Positions 33,788 through 42,627 of a stretch of DNA of 64,000 bases are shown one piece after another (the first letter of the stretch is position 1; each line of letters begins with the position of its first letter). Where the stretch lies: contig VSDK01010485.1 of assembly GCA_009767595.1 (NCBI GenBank), forward strand, positions 80,285-144,284, written 5' to 3'. The translations under genes and the position numbers were made by a program. Origin of the DNA: Symbiodinium kawagutii (Eukaryota > Sar > Dinophyceae > Suessiales > Symbiodiniaceae). The notes beneath the pieces are model-generated. The model was not told the DNA's origin, made no database searches, and saw nothing but the letters and a program-made list of their open reading frames with translations.

Positions 33788-34968
33788 GCAGCTGGGCAGC
33801 TGGTCCAGCGGTGGTGAAGGGTTAGAACTGGTGGGGGGTCGGCTTGTAGGGGTGATAACCCGTAAAAATGGTTAATAATAGGGGATATTCACCTTCAATA
33901 GTCGCTTATAGGGTTTAATAGCCATTATTAATGGTTGATAATAGGGGATAATCATAGCAACAATAGTGGTCCAAAAGCAAACTGGTTGGGTGGTTCGATT
34001 CAGATTTTTTATTTCCCTTATGAGCATTAACAAATTGTTGGTTGACTAATATTTTTCAAAGGGGTGATTCAACCACCAACCAGATAATGAGTGATACCAG
34101 ACTGTACTCCCTTTGCCAACACGGTTGAGGGAATGATAGTAGGGGATTCCCTGCGCGCAAATTTGTACTAATTGCCTAGTTTATGGCTGGATGATTAAGC
34201 ATGATTATACATATGTATAACCATCATTCAGCACTATTAAATATCAGCAACCATTGTGAACCGGACATACTACTTTGTTTCTCGCTGAGATTTTCTCCGG
34301 CCGTGAACAAAGGGTGTCTGAAGCACCAAGTTTGGTGGCTGATTGTTGTTCATTTTCCCCTTCTCTTCGGCCTTGATAGGACCAGCTTCATAGGTTGATG
34401 GGCCACACAGGGCTGCGCTTCCCCAGTCATTGACATTGGGACTGGGGATTGGAGCGACCAGAAGCCACAGGGGGAGCAGCGATGCATCTCTTTAAAGGAG
34501 TGGTGTAATGTGGATCGAATGTTAATCACCATTAACACGTGTTAAGCGTTGTCAACCATCAGCCACCACTGTAATTGGCTGCTATTGTTAGGCACAACTA
34601 TGATCTTTAATCGTCATGAAGCAGGAGTGTGAGCATTAAGAACCTGCACTCACTCAGTATTAGCGGTAGTTTACCATGGACCCTTTTGAATATAAATGCT
34701 TCCTAACAACACCGTCCAAGAACGGTTCATGAATGGCCTACCCGCAACGACAGTAATGCTCCATAGTTCGTTCCTGCACCACTGAAGCCCCATTGTTGGT
34801 CACTGAACCAGAACTATGATGATCGACCACAGCAATCAACGGCCATGATTTCAAACACAATTATGAGAACTGAATAAATCGTCATTCTTGGCAACTCATT
34901 GCTACTCATTACTTCCTACGCACCATTGTTCACCCATTGCTACACATGACCAACAATCATTAGCCATT
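33788..34968. other. Left part of the MetAP intron
   Basis: Intronic sequence with a family-D element (33982-34083) and AACCAT words. No other gene is supported; the frame at 34201-34398 has no motif. Confidence 0.6.
33982..34083 (+). repeat. Family D inverted-repeat element
   Basis: CTGGTTGGGTGGTTCGATTC at the left; GATTCAACCACCAACCAG at the right; GTTGGTTGACTAATATTTTTC inside. Confidence 0.9.
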
Positions 34969-35001
34969 ATGCATCCTATCAATCTGCATCTGACACTCGG
35001 G
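34969..35001. repeat. Left outer extension of the element
   Basis: 33 bp outside the inverted repeat, with no counterpart at the right end but repeated in reverse complement inside the internal complementary region (35297-35329). Confidence 0.9.
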
Positions 35002-35115
35002 CCACCATGCTCAAGGATCTTTTCAGGTTGATGCTTAGTAACTGGGTCGTTGACCTTGCCCGCGAAGCTCGCTGGGCTTTCGCTGGATCGACCGCGAGCT
35101 GCAGCTGCAGCCTTT
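35002..35115. repeat. Left inverted terminal repeat (114 bp)
   Basis: Reverse complement of 42853-42966. By eye the two copies are identical, beginning CCACCATGCTCAAGG and ending GCAGCTGCAGCCTTT. Perfect identity suggests recent insertion or active copying of the ends. Confidence 0.95.
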
Positions 35116-35122
35116 ACCTACT

Positions 35123-35234
35123 CCCAGTGGTCTGATTTCAGACCAATGACCAGCTAAACTGCTGGTATCTGCGAAGGAAAGGCTAACCCCAGCTGGGACT
35201 AGCTGCCACATGCTTTCTTGAAGCTTGATCTTCC
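35123..35234. repeat. Direct repeat copy 1 (112 bp) in the 3' non-coding region
   Basis: CCCAGTGGTCTGATTTCAGA to CTTGAAGCTTGATCTTCC, repeated at 35366-35477 with an offset of 243 bp and one visible substitution (CTAACCCC versus CTAATCCC). The two copies bracket the internal complementary region. A TCTGATTTCAGA palindrome lies inside each. Confidence 0.95.
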
Positions 35235-35270
35235 AAGGGCTGGGCAATCGCAGAGAGAAAAAGGGTGGGA

Positions 35271-35356
35271 CCTGAAAAGATCCTTGAGCATGGTGGCCCG
35301 AGTGTCAGATGCAGATTGATAGGATGCATCAAGCTGCGTTTCTTTTCCTCGCTCCA
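35271..35356. repeat. Internal complementary region (ICR)
   Basis: 35271-35329 is the reverse complement of the left terminus 34969-35027 (59 bp). 35328-35356 is the reverse complement of the right terminus 42964-42992 (29 bp). The two parts share AT, so the whole block is exactly the reverse complement of right end joined to left end. In the DIRS replication model such a region templates completion of the ends and their joining into a circle. Confidence 0.95.
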
Positions 35357-35365
35357 ACAGAGTTT

Positions 35366-35477
35366 CCCAGTGGTCTGATTTCAGACCAATGACCAGCTAA
35401 ACTGCTGGTATCTGCGAAGGAAAGGCTAATCCCAGCTGGGACTAGCTGCCACATGCTTTCTTGAAGCTTGATCTTCC
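35366..35477. repeat. Direct repeat copy 2 (112 bp)
   Basis: Second copy of 35123-35234. It begins one base after the polyprotein stop codon on the coding strand. Confidence 0.95.
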
Positions 35478-35478
35478 G

Positions 35479-38400
35479 CTACTGGAATGCTTGGGTATCC
35501 GAAGGATGCGCACTGAAAAAGATCAGCAAGGACACGCTGAACTTCTCAAGCAGTTTGATTCGGTTTCGGGCTGCAAAAGGCAATCTGTGCAGCAGCAGCT
35601 GTGCTGCTACTTCCTGAAGGTAGAATTCAACTGTCTTCAGCTTCGTCCATCTGCCTCGCCACGCTATGCGTGGCACATCTTCTGTCAGGAGATACATATG
35701 AGTGGCACCTGATCCTCGAAGCACGCCTGGAGTCACTCCATGGACTGTTCGGGAGTGAGGAATCTCAAGGCGATTCATCACAGCGTCCCATTGTTTTCGA
35801 TACGCATAGGCAGAACCCAGATACAGCTTCTGTGACAACGGCCGGTCTGCAAAGACAAACTGGACATACTGGATTAACAACCAATCATCTATTCGGCAGT
35901 GCTGTCGCCGTGCGAACCTGGCTGTTTTTGGGTTTCGAAGATGGACATACATCACTCTGCTGTCCACCATAGCATCAGTGGGGAACACCAAATCCTGGCG
36001 AATCAAGGCCAGAAACTCGCCAGGGTGCAACATGCCAGCAAAACCGATAAGAGTTATTGCTAACCAGGAAGTCCAGCCCCACAACAAGGCCAATGAGGTA
36101 ATCGCCCTCATGATTGGGGCAGAAATCACAGGTCTGCACTCACCAGGTTCATACTGCTGCCAACGCTTGTCGATCTGCCAAGCAGGTGTCATGTACTGCT
36201 TGACGTGAGGATGCAAATTCTGGACGGCTGTGATCGAGTAGACATAGAGGTATCGGGGGTACCCATTCTCAAACAGATGCATGCCATAAGCCCTCAAGCC
36301 CATAGCCATTGCGTGAGGGTTTGAAACCAGCTGCTCAAACGTACACTTCAAATGCGCACCGACCCACATCTGAAATCCAGCTAAACATTCGGACATCCTT
36401 TTGCTAGTGGCCGGTGCAAACCCGACCGCAGAGTCGAGGGGGCCACGGGGAGTTCTGGATGGTCTCTCGGGACCTGGATTTCGTTCTACATCTCCTGCTA
36501 GCAGCAGGAGCAGGCGCAACCATCTGGCAGGACCACGGCTGACTGAGGAAGCCGCGCACACCATGTCGAAGTATTCTGTCTTGCCCTCTCGCAAATCTGA
36601 AAGCCACACTGGCGTGGCTTTTGATGCAGCTGGAACAGGCCTGTTGCGGGAAGGCCCGTCGCTGCGATTCTTCTCTGACATGATGTGCAAGCCCCCGGGG
36701 TATAAACAACCTCCTAAGACATAACCAAGTGACCCCTGCAAAACATGTGTTAGAGCGGGACTACTGGAACGTCCTTTTGCTGAAGACCCCAAGGTTACAC
36801 GGGAATCCAAAAGGCCTAAGATCCTACTATTTGGATGCTGCTTGGCGCAATACTTCAACCAGGTTTTGTAGACTCTACTTTCCAAAACATTTATGTGGTT
36901 TCCCTTTTTGAACTTGTACCTGAGAAGTTCTGTGAAGTGGAGAGCATCGGAAAGCTCACCAATCCACTCTGCATCTTCGAACCACGGACGTGGTTCCGCG
37001 ATAGGCTCGGGATCAACTGACCCAGAGCAGGCTTCGTTGTCACCTGGCGGCTCGGCAGGGGGTGGCGAACAACCTAACTCAGCGAGGGTGGCTAGCTGGA
37101 GTTTTAAAGGGATCACCGGTGAGCTACCTTCCTTATGTGCTAACGACCCCTGAGCCATCCTAGCACACAGGGGCAATGGGTATGAAGCTGAAAAAGATGC
37201 AACGGCTTCTCCTGGTCTTGGCATTCTACCATACACTGCAGTGCAATTGGGCTTACAAAGCTTATCGAACATTGGAATGCTAGCTTTGGTGAATGATCCT
37301 TGGATAGTGAAGTGACAGTATGGTCCGGAACAGCTACACTTACATGCAAGGCTCACCAACCAAGGTTTATTGTGCAACCACTTTGAAGGCTTTTTGAACC
37401 CCGACCCAAACTGGCAAAAACAGAACTTGGTGAGAACGCAACCGGCTCGTGCTAAGTTTTTGAATGCCTCTAGCAAAAACATCACAGAAGAACCGGGTTG
37501 TTCAACGCTAATGAAAGCATTAGTTCTCAAGGCTATCAGCAGGATATAGGCAGTCCTACGTGCGAGCTTGTTCTGTTCGTTGGTGAGTGGGTCATAGATG
37601 TTAAAACCAGCGGGTTTGAGTTTACTTCTAATTCGAGGTCTACGGAGGGTTCCGTAGGTTCTGCAGGGAGGGCCTGCATGCCAGTCCCGAATGACGCCTC
37701 GTAGGGCTAAACTCAGCACATTGTGAAACACTTGGTCATCCAGCAAATCGCCAAAGGCCAGGCAGCCATGGCGAATCTCAATGCCCGAGTGCACTCGAAG
37801 TCCGACCTGGGCGTGGGCTGAACTCCAATTGCCTTCACCCCGAAACAACTCGATGCAATCCCAAATGAACCCTTCACGAAGGTGTCTCGGTACAGGCAAG
37901 GACCAAAAACCTAAGGGGTCAACTGAAGATGCACCAAATCTAGCTTCAGGTTCAATTCCTAGTTCCTTCAGAACTGAAGCGGCAGGGTTATCCAGTTTTG
38001 TATAGTAGCCACGTTGTTCTGAGTGGCGCCAAAGTTCATTGACTACACTAGCTTTTTCGGAGGCTTGGCAGATTGCGCCCCCGTGGGGGCTAGCGTCCAT
38101 GCAAAACACCTTTTCGCAGGTTCCTACCCTAAGGTCAGCCTGACATAATGGCCCCAAAAGACACAAGGCTAAAAGTTCGTTGCGTGCATGCCTACTTAGT
38201 TCGAACACTTGATTAGCCGGAACTCCCTTTCCCTCTTTAAAGACGTGGGACAGCACACACATGATTGGCCTACGATACATGAGGACATTAATCCATGATC
38301 CTATCACTGAAGCCAAAAGCTTAGGGGTAGTGGTACCTCTGGAGGCTAAAATGCTAGTACACAGCATCAGAGTCAAAACTCGGTGCCTAGGTGCGCAAAC

Positions 38401-40254
38401 CCGGCCAACCGAGCCATCCACTTCAGCTCCAAGAAAAGTACCATCCAGCTGATGGCGTTTCCGCTTCCGAGGATGCTGGACGAGACCCACCTCGCGGTAG
38501 GCTCTTTCAGCCGCTGCGAAAACTTGGTCATCCCTAAGTTTATGATGGAGACGGAAAGCTTCCCTAGACAACTTTTGGAGTCCAAGGTGATCATCTATAG
38601 ATAGAAATTCATAAAGGGGTCCTCGAGGGAAAGGTCGGCGGTAGGCTACTCGCTCATGACTTAACAAGCAACCTGCTACCTGTGACAGCACTTGGAAGTG
38701 TGCCTGTTGAGCGACTTCGACTGCCAACGAATCGCCCATCGCCAATGCAGCTAATGCCACATAGCACGGTTCCGCATGCAGGGTGGAATTGAAGCAGCTC
38801 AAGTGTTCTATTTCATGAGGCATGAACTTCACTCGAATGCAATTCCTGCGTGCTCTTGAAGGGGTCACTTTGAAGGTGTAATACATTTCAGATAAGTCAT
38901 CAGCTGATATTCTGAGGATCTCATCGGGGGCAAGCTGAATGAGTGCTATCAAGGATCCGGGGGCTAAACTTTTGGTGTAGTTACTGTAGTGCTTCATCCT
39001 ACCATTTATAACTACGGGATTAAGTATCAACCGATCATAAGTCTGGTCCTTACCCACTGCGAAGATGCCAACTGCTTCCTCATGAGCCACCTCGCGACAA
39101 GGGAAGAGCATGCAGGCACCTTTTGAGTCCCATTTTTCAGCAAGTTTCAAAACTTCTTTCTTACTGCAGTGGACTTTCCCGGGTGGAACTTTATCCCAGA
39201 GCTCTTTAGGTAATCTTAGCGTTTCGGGGTTGATGAAAGCTTGCTTGACTACCGGGTCAACCAGATAAGGGATTGGATCGAAGGATGGTGAGTGCTCCCA
39301 CTTAATCCGATCACTTACAACTGGCTTCGCGGAACAACCAGGTTTTCCCAAAGGACTGACATGTGGTGAAGCAGCGGATCCGTCTGGGCAGCTTTCAGCT
39401 TGACATGTCGTGGAAACCCCCTTATCAGCCGTGACTAATCTATCAGCCTCTTTAGGGGATATCCCAGATTCACCAGTGTATGGTGAACTGCGTGCATGTT
39501 TACTTGTGTAAGGGTCTAGGGCAGCCCCTACTTCAGCTATTAATTCAGTGAGGTCCACATCCTGCCCCGAGGCAGGCAGTTCCCGGCAAACGGACAACAA
39601 AGCATCCAATTTCTCAGCACTCCTCCCCAATGATCCCGTGTCGAAATCGCCGGCAGCTAAGAAAAAGTCGGCCAGGCTCTCTAAGCGACCAAGCATTTCT
39701 ACCTGGGCTACTGAATAACCATAACCGACCCTAGCTGACGGTGGCGGCGTGACTGGATGTCCTAAGGTCTCCCAGTTTAAAACACAAACCATATGCTGCA
39801 CAAGTCTGTTGCGCATGGCCAAATGCTTCTTGCGCCGCCGCCGCTTGGGTGAGAGATTTGAGGGTCCTGTCCATTTCCAAACTGGTGGAGGACAAGGCCA
39901 GAGGTCCACACGATCTGACACAGTGTGGTGTGCGTTGCGAGGTTGATTCATGCAAGCAAGTCGGGTGAATTCAGCCAGACCTACATGTGCATGTTGACAA
40001 AACTGCAAAACTGAATCCAGGATTCCTAAAAAACTAAACGAATCAGGAGCATCAGAGCCAAGCAAGTGTGGGATATGTTCATCGGTGCTATCAACTGTGT
40101 TAGTTTGTTTGTGAGCTCCAGTAGGTCCTTTATTGCAATGTTTGACATTATCCCCAGAACCATCTAAGCCCTCCACCAAGGAAAAACCCTCACTAGCCGA
40201 CGGGCGTTGGAAGCCCGGAGTGCTGCTGATATTGCCCCTCAGGTCAACGTTCAT
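35479..40254 (-). CDS. RT / split RNase H / methyltransferase / 2A / tyrosine recombinase polyprotein
   Basis: 1591 aa if translation starts at the ATG at 40254, the first ATG in this frame; the frame is open upstream to 40560 but has only GTG there. An NLS-like RRRRKK lies near residue 135. Reverse transcriptase covers about 375-650: motif A DLSEMYY (D453), motif B MGD (506-508), motif C SIDD (D554, D555). RNase H begins VFCMDAS (D720), is interrupted by a cytosine-methyltransferase-like domain (ELF.GEG at 802, GPPC with C864, EQP at 918, Cys/His cluster near 970), then resumes INVLES (E1125), LLDS (D1150), SDGPSR (D1199). A 2A-like AGDVERNPGP ends at 1262. A tyrosine recombinase follows (R1513, GRW with W1536, Y1545). 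Stop TAG at 35479. RT and RNase H catalytic residues are present. The family order is that of DIRS elements; the 2A peptide and the split RNase H are unusual. Confidence 0.93.
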   Translation of the reverse strand: MNVDLRGNISSTPGFQRPSASEGFSLVEGLDGSGDNVKHCNKGPTGAHKQTNTVDSTDEHIPHLLGSDAPDSFSFLGILDSVLQFCQHAHVGLAEFTRLACMNQPRNAHHTVSDRVDLWPCPPPVWKWTGPSNLSPKRRRRKKHLAMRNRLVQHMVCVLNWETLGHPVTPPPSARVGYGYSVAQVEMLGRLESLADFFLAAGDFDTGSLGRSAEKLDALLSVCRELPASGQDVDLTELIAEVGAALDPYTSKHARSSPYTGESGISPKEADRLVTADKGVSTTCQAESCPDGSAASPHVSPLGKPGCSAKPVVSDRIKWEHSPSFDPIPYLVDPVVKQAFINPETLRLPKELWDKVPPGKVHCSKKEVLKLAEKWDSKGACMLFPCREVAHEEAVGIFAVGKDQTYDRLILNPVVINGRMKHYSNYTKSLAPGSLIALIQLAPDEILRISADDLSEMYYTFKVTPSRARRNCIRVKFMPHEIEHLSCFNSTLHAEPCYVALAALAMGDSLAVEVAQQAHFQVLSQVAGCLLSHERVAYRRPFPRGPLYEFLSIDDHLGLQKLSREAFRLHHKLRDDQVFAAAERAYREVGLVQHPRKRKRHQLDGTFLGAEVDGSVGRVCAPRHRVLTLMLCTSILASRGTTTPKLLASVIGSWINVLMYRRPIMCVLSHVFKEGKGVPANQVFELSRHARNELLALCLLGPLCQADLRVGTCEKVFCMDASPHGGAICQASEKASVVNELWRHSEQRGYYTKLDNPAASVLKELGIEPEARFGASSVDPLGFWSLPVPRHLREGFIWDCIELFRGEGNWSSAHAQVGLRVHSGIEIRHGCLAFGDLLDDQVFHNVLSLALRGVIRDWHAGPPCRTYGTLRRPRIRSKLKPAGFNIYDPLTNEQNKLARRTAYILLIALRTNAFISVEQPGSSVMFLLEAFKNLARAGCVLTKFCFCQFGSGFKKPSKWLHNKPWLVSLACKCSCSGPYCHFTIQGSFTKASIPMFDKLCKPNCTAVYGRMPRPGEAVASFSASYPLPLCARMAQGSLAHKEGSSPVIPLKLQLATLAELGCSPPPAEPPGDNEACSGSVDPEPIAEPRPWFEDAEWIGELSDALHFTELLRYKFKKGNHINVLESRVYKTWLKYCAKQHPNSRILGLLDSRVTLGSSAKGRSSSPALTHVLQGSLGYVLGGCLYPGGLHIMSEKNRSDGPSRNRPVPAASKATPVWLSDLREGKTEYFDMVCAASSVSRGPARWLRLLLLLAGDVERNPGPERPSRTPRGPLDSAVGFAPATSKRMSECLAGFQMWVGAHLKCTFEQLVSNPHAMAMGLRAYGMHLFENGYPRYLYVYSITAVQNLHPHVKQYMTPAWQIDKRWQQYEPGECRPVISAPIMRAITSLALLWGWTSWLAITLIGFAGMLHPGEFLALIRQDLVFPTDAMVDSRVMYVHLRNPKTARFARRQHCRIDDWLLIQYVQFVFADRPLSQKLYLGSAYAYRKQWDAVMNRLEIPHSRTVHGVTPGVLRGSGATHMYLLTEDVPRIAWRGRWTKLKTVEFYLQEVAAQLLLHRLPFAARNRIKLLEKFSVSLLIFFSAHPSDTQAFQ
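35482..36471 (-). CDS. Tyrosine recombinase product downstream of 2A (330 aa)
   Basis: If the 2A peptide works, this 330-aa protein starts with the Pro of NPGP. The catalytic half has LRGSGATH (R1513), GRW (W1536) and VEFYLQ (nucleophile Y1545), and a K-containing turn, HLRNPKTARFARRQ. Two positions differ from the classical R-K-H-R-H/W-Y set: the first Arg box reads GMLHPGEFLAL, with His1410 where Arg is usual, and the HxxR His position appears to be Gly1510. A CAC for CGC change at 1410 would be a single transition. The protein would cut and join circular cDNA with the target. Confidence 0.85.
36469..36522 (-). other. 2A-like ribosome-skipping peptide
   Basis: Codes for RLLLLLAGDVERNPGP. 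The D-V-E-x-N-P-G-P core is complete, and the preceding Leu-rich stretch with AGD fits the known 2A consensus. By analogy with established 2A peptides, the Gly-Pro bond between residues 1261 and 1262 would not form, giving a 1261-aa RT/RNase H/methyltransferase protein and a 330-aa recombinase. Activity is inferred, not shown. Confidence 0.9.
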
Positions 40255-41915
40255 TCCTGAGTCTCTGCAGCCGGTGCTTGCTTCGTTGCACCAGCTTTTC
40301 CTCCCCCTTTTCCCTTGGCTTTCGGTTTCGGCTTGTCCTTTTCTTTCTCTTTGCCGTTGCCCTTGTCCTGGTCGCCTTTTTGGTCGGATTTTGACTGGTC
40401 GCGCAACCTGTTTTCCATGAAGTCCATGTCCTTGACAAAGGCTATGTTGGCTGCAAGCCAACTGGCTGAGGCCAATCGGGCATATGGTCGAATGCCTCGT
40501 CTCTGGCGGTTGCGCTCGATGATGCCATAGTCCGGCTCCGGGAGCCCCGTCAAGAGCCACCCCATGGTGGTGCGCCCAGAATCAAGCGCAATCTGCTCTG
40601 ACATCATCAGGCCCTTCGCCATCAAGCCCATAATGTTGTGGTCTCCAAGACGGAAACCAACTTCCCAGCCACAGGCCATGAACTGGCTGAACAAGGTCAA
40701 CTGTCTCATCTCCCCTAAGGGGAGTCTTTTCTCCATGAACTCCCGCATCATCCCAGGGAAGGCCTGAGAAAGGCCAAGATCCAGCATGACATTCTGAGCG
40801 GTGGCCCTGGACACAGCTGGAAGATCTGACATCTGCCTCACAAAAATGTCCCGGGCGTGGCATCCTCTGACACCCGTTCCAGAACCACTGCTGTCTCCTG
40901 AACCAGAAAGGGCATTGCTCAAGGGATCCGCTGTCTTGGGACCAAGGCGCTGCAAGAGAACATTGGTCTGCCGCATCTGAAGAGCCACCAGCTTGGAAAG
41001 TGGATCTCCATGCTTCACCACTTCGTTCAAGGCAGTCTCCTCTTCGGCTTCGGCTGCAATCTCGGCCTGCGCATCGAAGATCTGCTTCTGAGATGCCTCC
41101 AAGGCCAGAGCTTCTGGTCGGGCCGTCCTGCTTGGAGCTGGGCCAGCTAGAGCTTGGAGCTGCTGCCAGGATTCTAGGGTCAGAGGGCTGGCACCCACTG
41201 TTGAGAACAACTCCTGAGCCGGTGCTGGTGCAGCTGGGGCGGCAACGACTGATCGTTGAGCTTGAAGCTGAGCTATCTGAGCTCGTAGCCGGAGCACCTC
41301 TGCAGCTGGGTCTTCGATCTGCACATGGGGAGGCTCCTCCACAGGAGCTGCTTGGTCCAGCTCGCCATTGGGCAGTTCTGGTACTTCGGATTCGGCCGAG
41401 AAGTACTCCTGGAACAACTCCTCGTCCTCTTTGGCAGCTAACCATCTTTCTGATTCGGCCCAAACCGACCCAGACGAAGGTCGACCGACTTGGCCCTCCA
41501 CAGCAAACCGCAACAGTCTGTCTAAAGCTGCTCCTCTCAAGGCACTTGCTCTTCTGAGGAATTGACAAGCGTCCCAGGGGACATCCACCAAGAAGACTTC
41601 GGCTTCTCCAATTGCTCTTCCTCGAGTGGTCTCGAGGGCACAGCGGCATATGTCGATCACAGCCACCGAGACTCCTTCCGAGTCGACCCATTCTTGCAGA
41701 GCTTGGAAAATTTGGTCGTCTCCTGGGGTCACCATCATAAAGCCATGAGCTCGGGTTCGGACGATGTGGACCACTGCTTGCCATTGCTGATCCACGTGGT
41801 CGCTTGGACTGACTAGGTGGAAATGAGGAAGAGGTTGGCCTGCAGTCCATGATGCCAACGCTTCCCGCACGGTCGCCTCAGAAGGGCGACCACGCACTAG
41901 GCTTCTGGAGGCCAT
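40251..41915 (-). CDS. ORF1, Gag-like protein (554 aa)
   Basis: Starts at ATG 41915 and ends TGA at 40251-40253. The N-terminal 160 residues look globular. A helix/coiled-coil stretch occurs at about 203-222 (VLRLRAQIAQLQAQ) and a longer one at about 268-325. A Lys/Gly-rich basic tail lies at about 505-546 (KEKEKDKPKPKAKGKGGGK), suited to nucleic-acid binding. No zinc knuckle is seen. Position (first long ORF), size, oligomerisation-type helices and basic tail argue for a Gag-like role. Its stop overlaps the polyprotein start as ATGA, and its own start overlaps the end of ORF0 by 19 nt. Confidence 0.75.
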   Translation of the reverse strand: MASRSLVRGRPSEATVREALASWTAGQPLPHFHLVSPSDHVDQQWQAVVHIVRTRAHGFMMVTPGDDQIFQALQEWVDSEGVSVAVIDICRCALETTRGRAIGEAEVFLVDVPWDACQFLRRASALRGAALDRLLRFAVEGQVGRPSSGSVWAESERWLAAKEDEELFQEYFSAESEVPELPNGELDQAAPVEEPPHVQIEDPAAEVLRLRAQIAQLQAQRSVVAAPAAPAPAQELFSTVGASPLTLESWQQLQALAGPAPSRTARPEALALEASQKQIFDAQAEIAAEAEEETALNEVVKHGDPLSKLVALQMRQTNVLLQRLGPKTADPLSNALSGSGDSSGSGTGVRGCHARDIFVRQMSDLPAVSRATAQNVMLDLGLSQAFPGMMREFMEKRLPLGEMRQLTLFSQFMACGWEVGFRLGDHNIMGLMAKGLMMSEQIALDSGRTTMGWLLTGLPEPDYGIIERNRQRRGIRPYARLASASWLAANIAFVKDMDFMENRLRDQSKSDQKGDQDKGNGKEKEKDKPKPKAKGKGGGKAGATKQAPAAETQE

Positions 41916-42362
41916 TGGAACTGCGCTCCCGCAAGGAACGCAGTCACCTCAGCCAAACGCTGGAAAGAGTGCGAAACACTCAATGGATCAAAGCCTCGCA
42001 GAGTTGCAGGGTCTTGCACTGCCAGGCGATAAGTGTCAAAACTTTGGGTGATGAGACCTTCAGGATAATCACGGGCCCTCAACACCACGTACCACCGCTT
42101 GGTGCCAGAAATCCAGATGGATCTGACGGTAGTGCGCCTGACCCTGTCCAGTTTCAAGCGCGCACCAATCCCAGCTCGCACAGCACGAGCTAAGTAGCCT
42201 CGGGCCAGCCAAGGGGACTCAAACTCTGGGTCCGTGAGCAGGCAAGACAGGGGCTCAAAGGAGAACCTGGCCAACTCACCAAAGTTTGAAGCGTCCAGCA
42301 AATCCTCTCTCTGGACTGGTGACAGATCCAACTCAGGGACCTGGGCAGCAAGCTTGAATGCC

Positions 42363-42490
42363 AAGCCTGTGCCAAATGGTTCGGCCGGTTCCTCGGCCTC
42401 AGTAGCTGTTGCAGGTGGAGCTGCGCTTGCGAGCTCCCAAGAAGTAGCACTGACTGCTTCGTCAGCAGCCCCACCCCTCACACGTTCCAG
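42363..42490. repeat. Tandem duplication, copy 1 (128 bp)
   Basis: AAGCCTGTGCCAAATGG to CACACGTTCCAG. Copy 2 is at 42500-42627, separated by CTAAACGCA. The copies look identical, so the event is recent or an assembly artefact. Confidence 0.95.
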
Positions 42491-42499
42491 CTAAACGCA

Positions 42500-42627
42500 A
42501 AGCCTGTGCCAAATGGTTCGGCCGGTTCCTCGGCCTCAGTAGCTGTTGCAGGTGGAGCTGCGCTTGCGAGCTCCCAAGAAGTAGCACTGACTGCTTCGTC
42601 AGCAGCCCCACCCCTCACACGTTCCAG
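42500..42627. repeat. Tandem duplication, copy 2 (128 bp)
   Basis: Second copy of 42363-42490; it interrupts ORF0 by shifting the frame. Confidence 0.95.

Noticed and set aside
40255..40560. Polyprotein N-terminal extension up to 40560
   Set aside because: The start there is GTG, the segment reads in the alternative frame of ORF1's basic tail, and the first ATG is at 40254.
40582..41850. 422-codon minus-strand frame overlapping ORF1
   Set aside because: It is an off-frame shadow of ORF1, rich in Ser/Arg/Cys with no motif; ORF1 has helices, a basic tail and proper overlaps with its neighbours.
35601..42500. Many + strand open frames across the retrotransposon, such as 41000-41557 and 35601-35972
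   Set aside because: They are shadows of the long minus-strand coding regions, which carry the recognisable motifs.
42363..42627. Two separate genes encoding the same Ala/Glu-rich segment
   Set aside because: The two copies are a tandem 128-bp duplication of one ORF, not independent genes.
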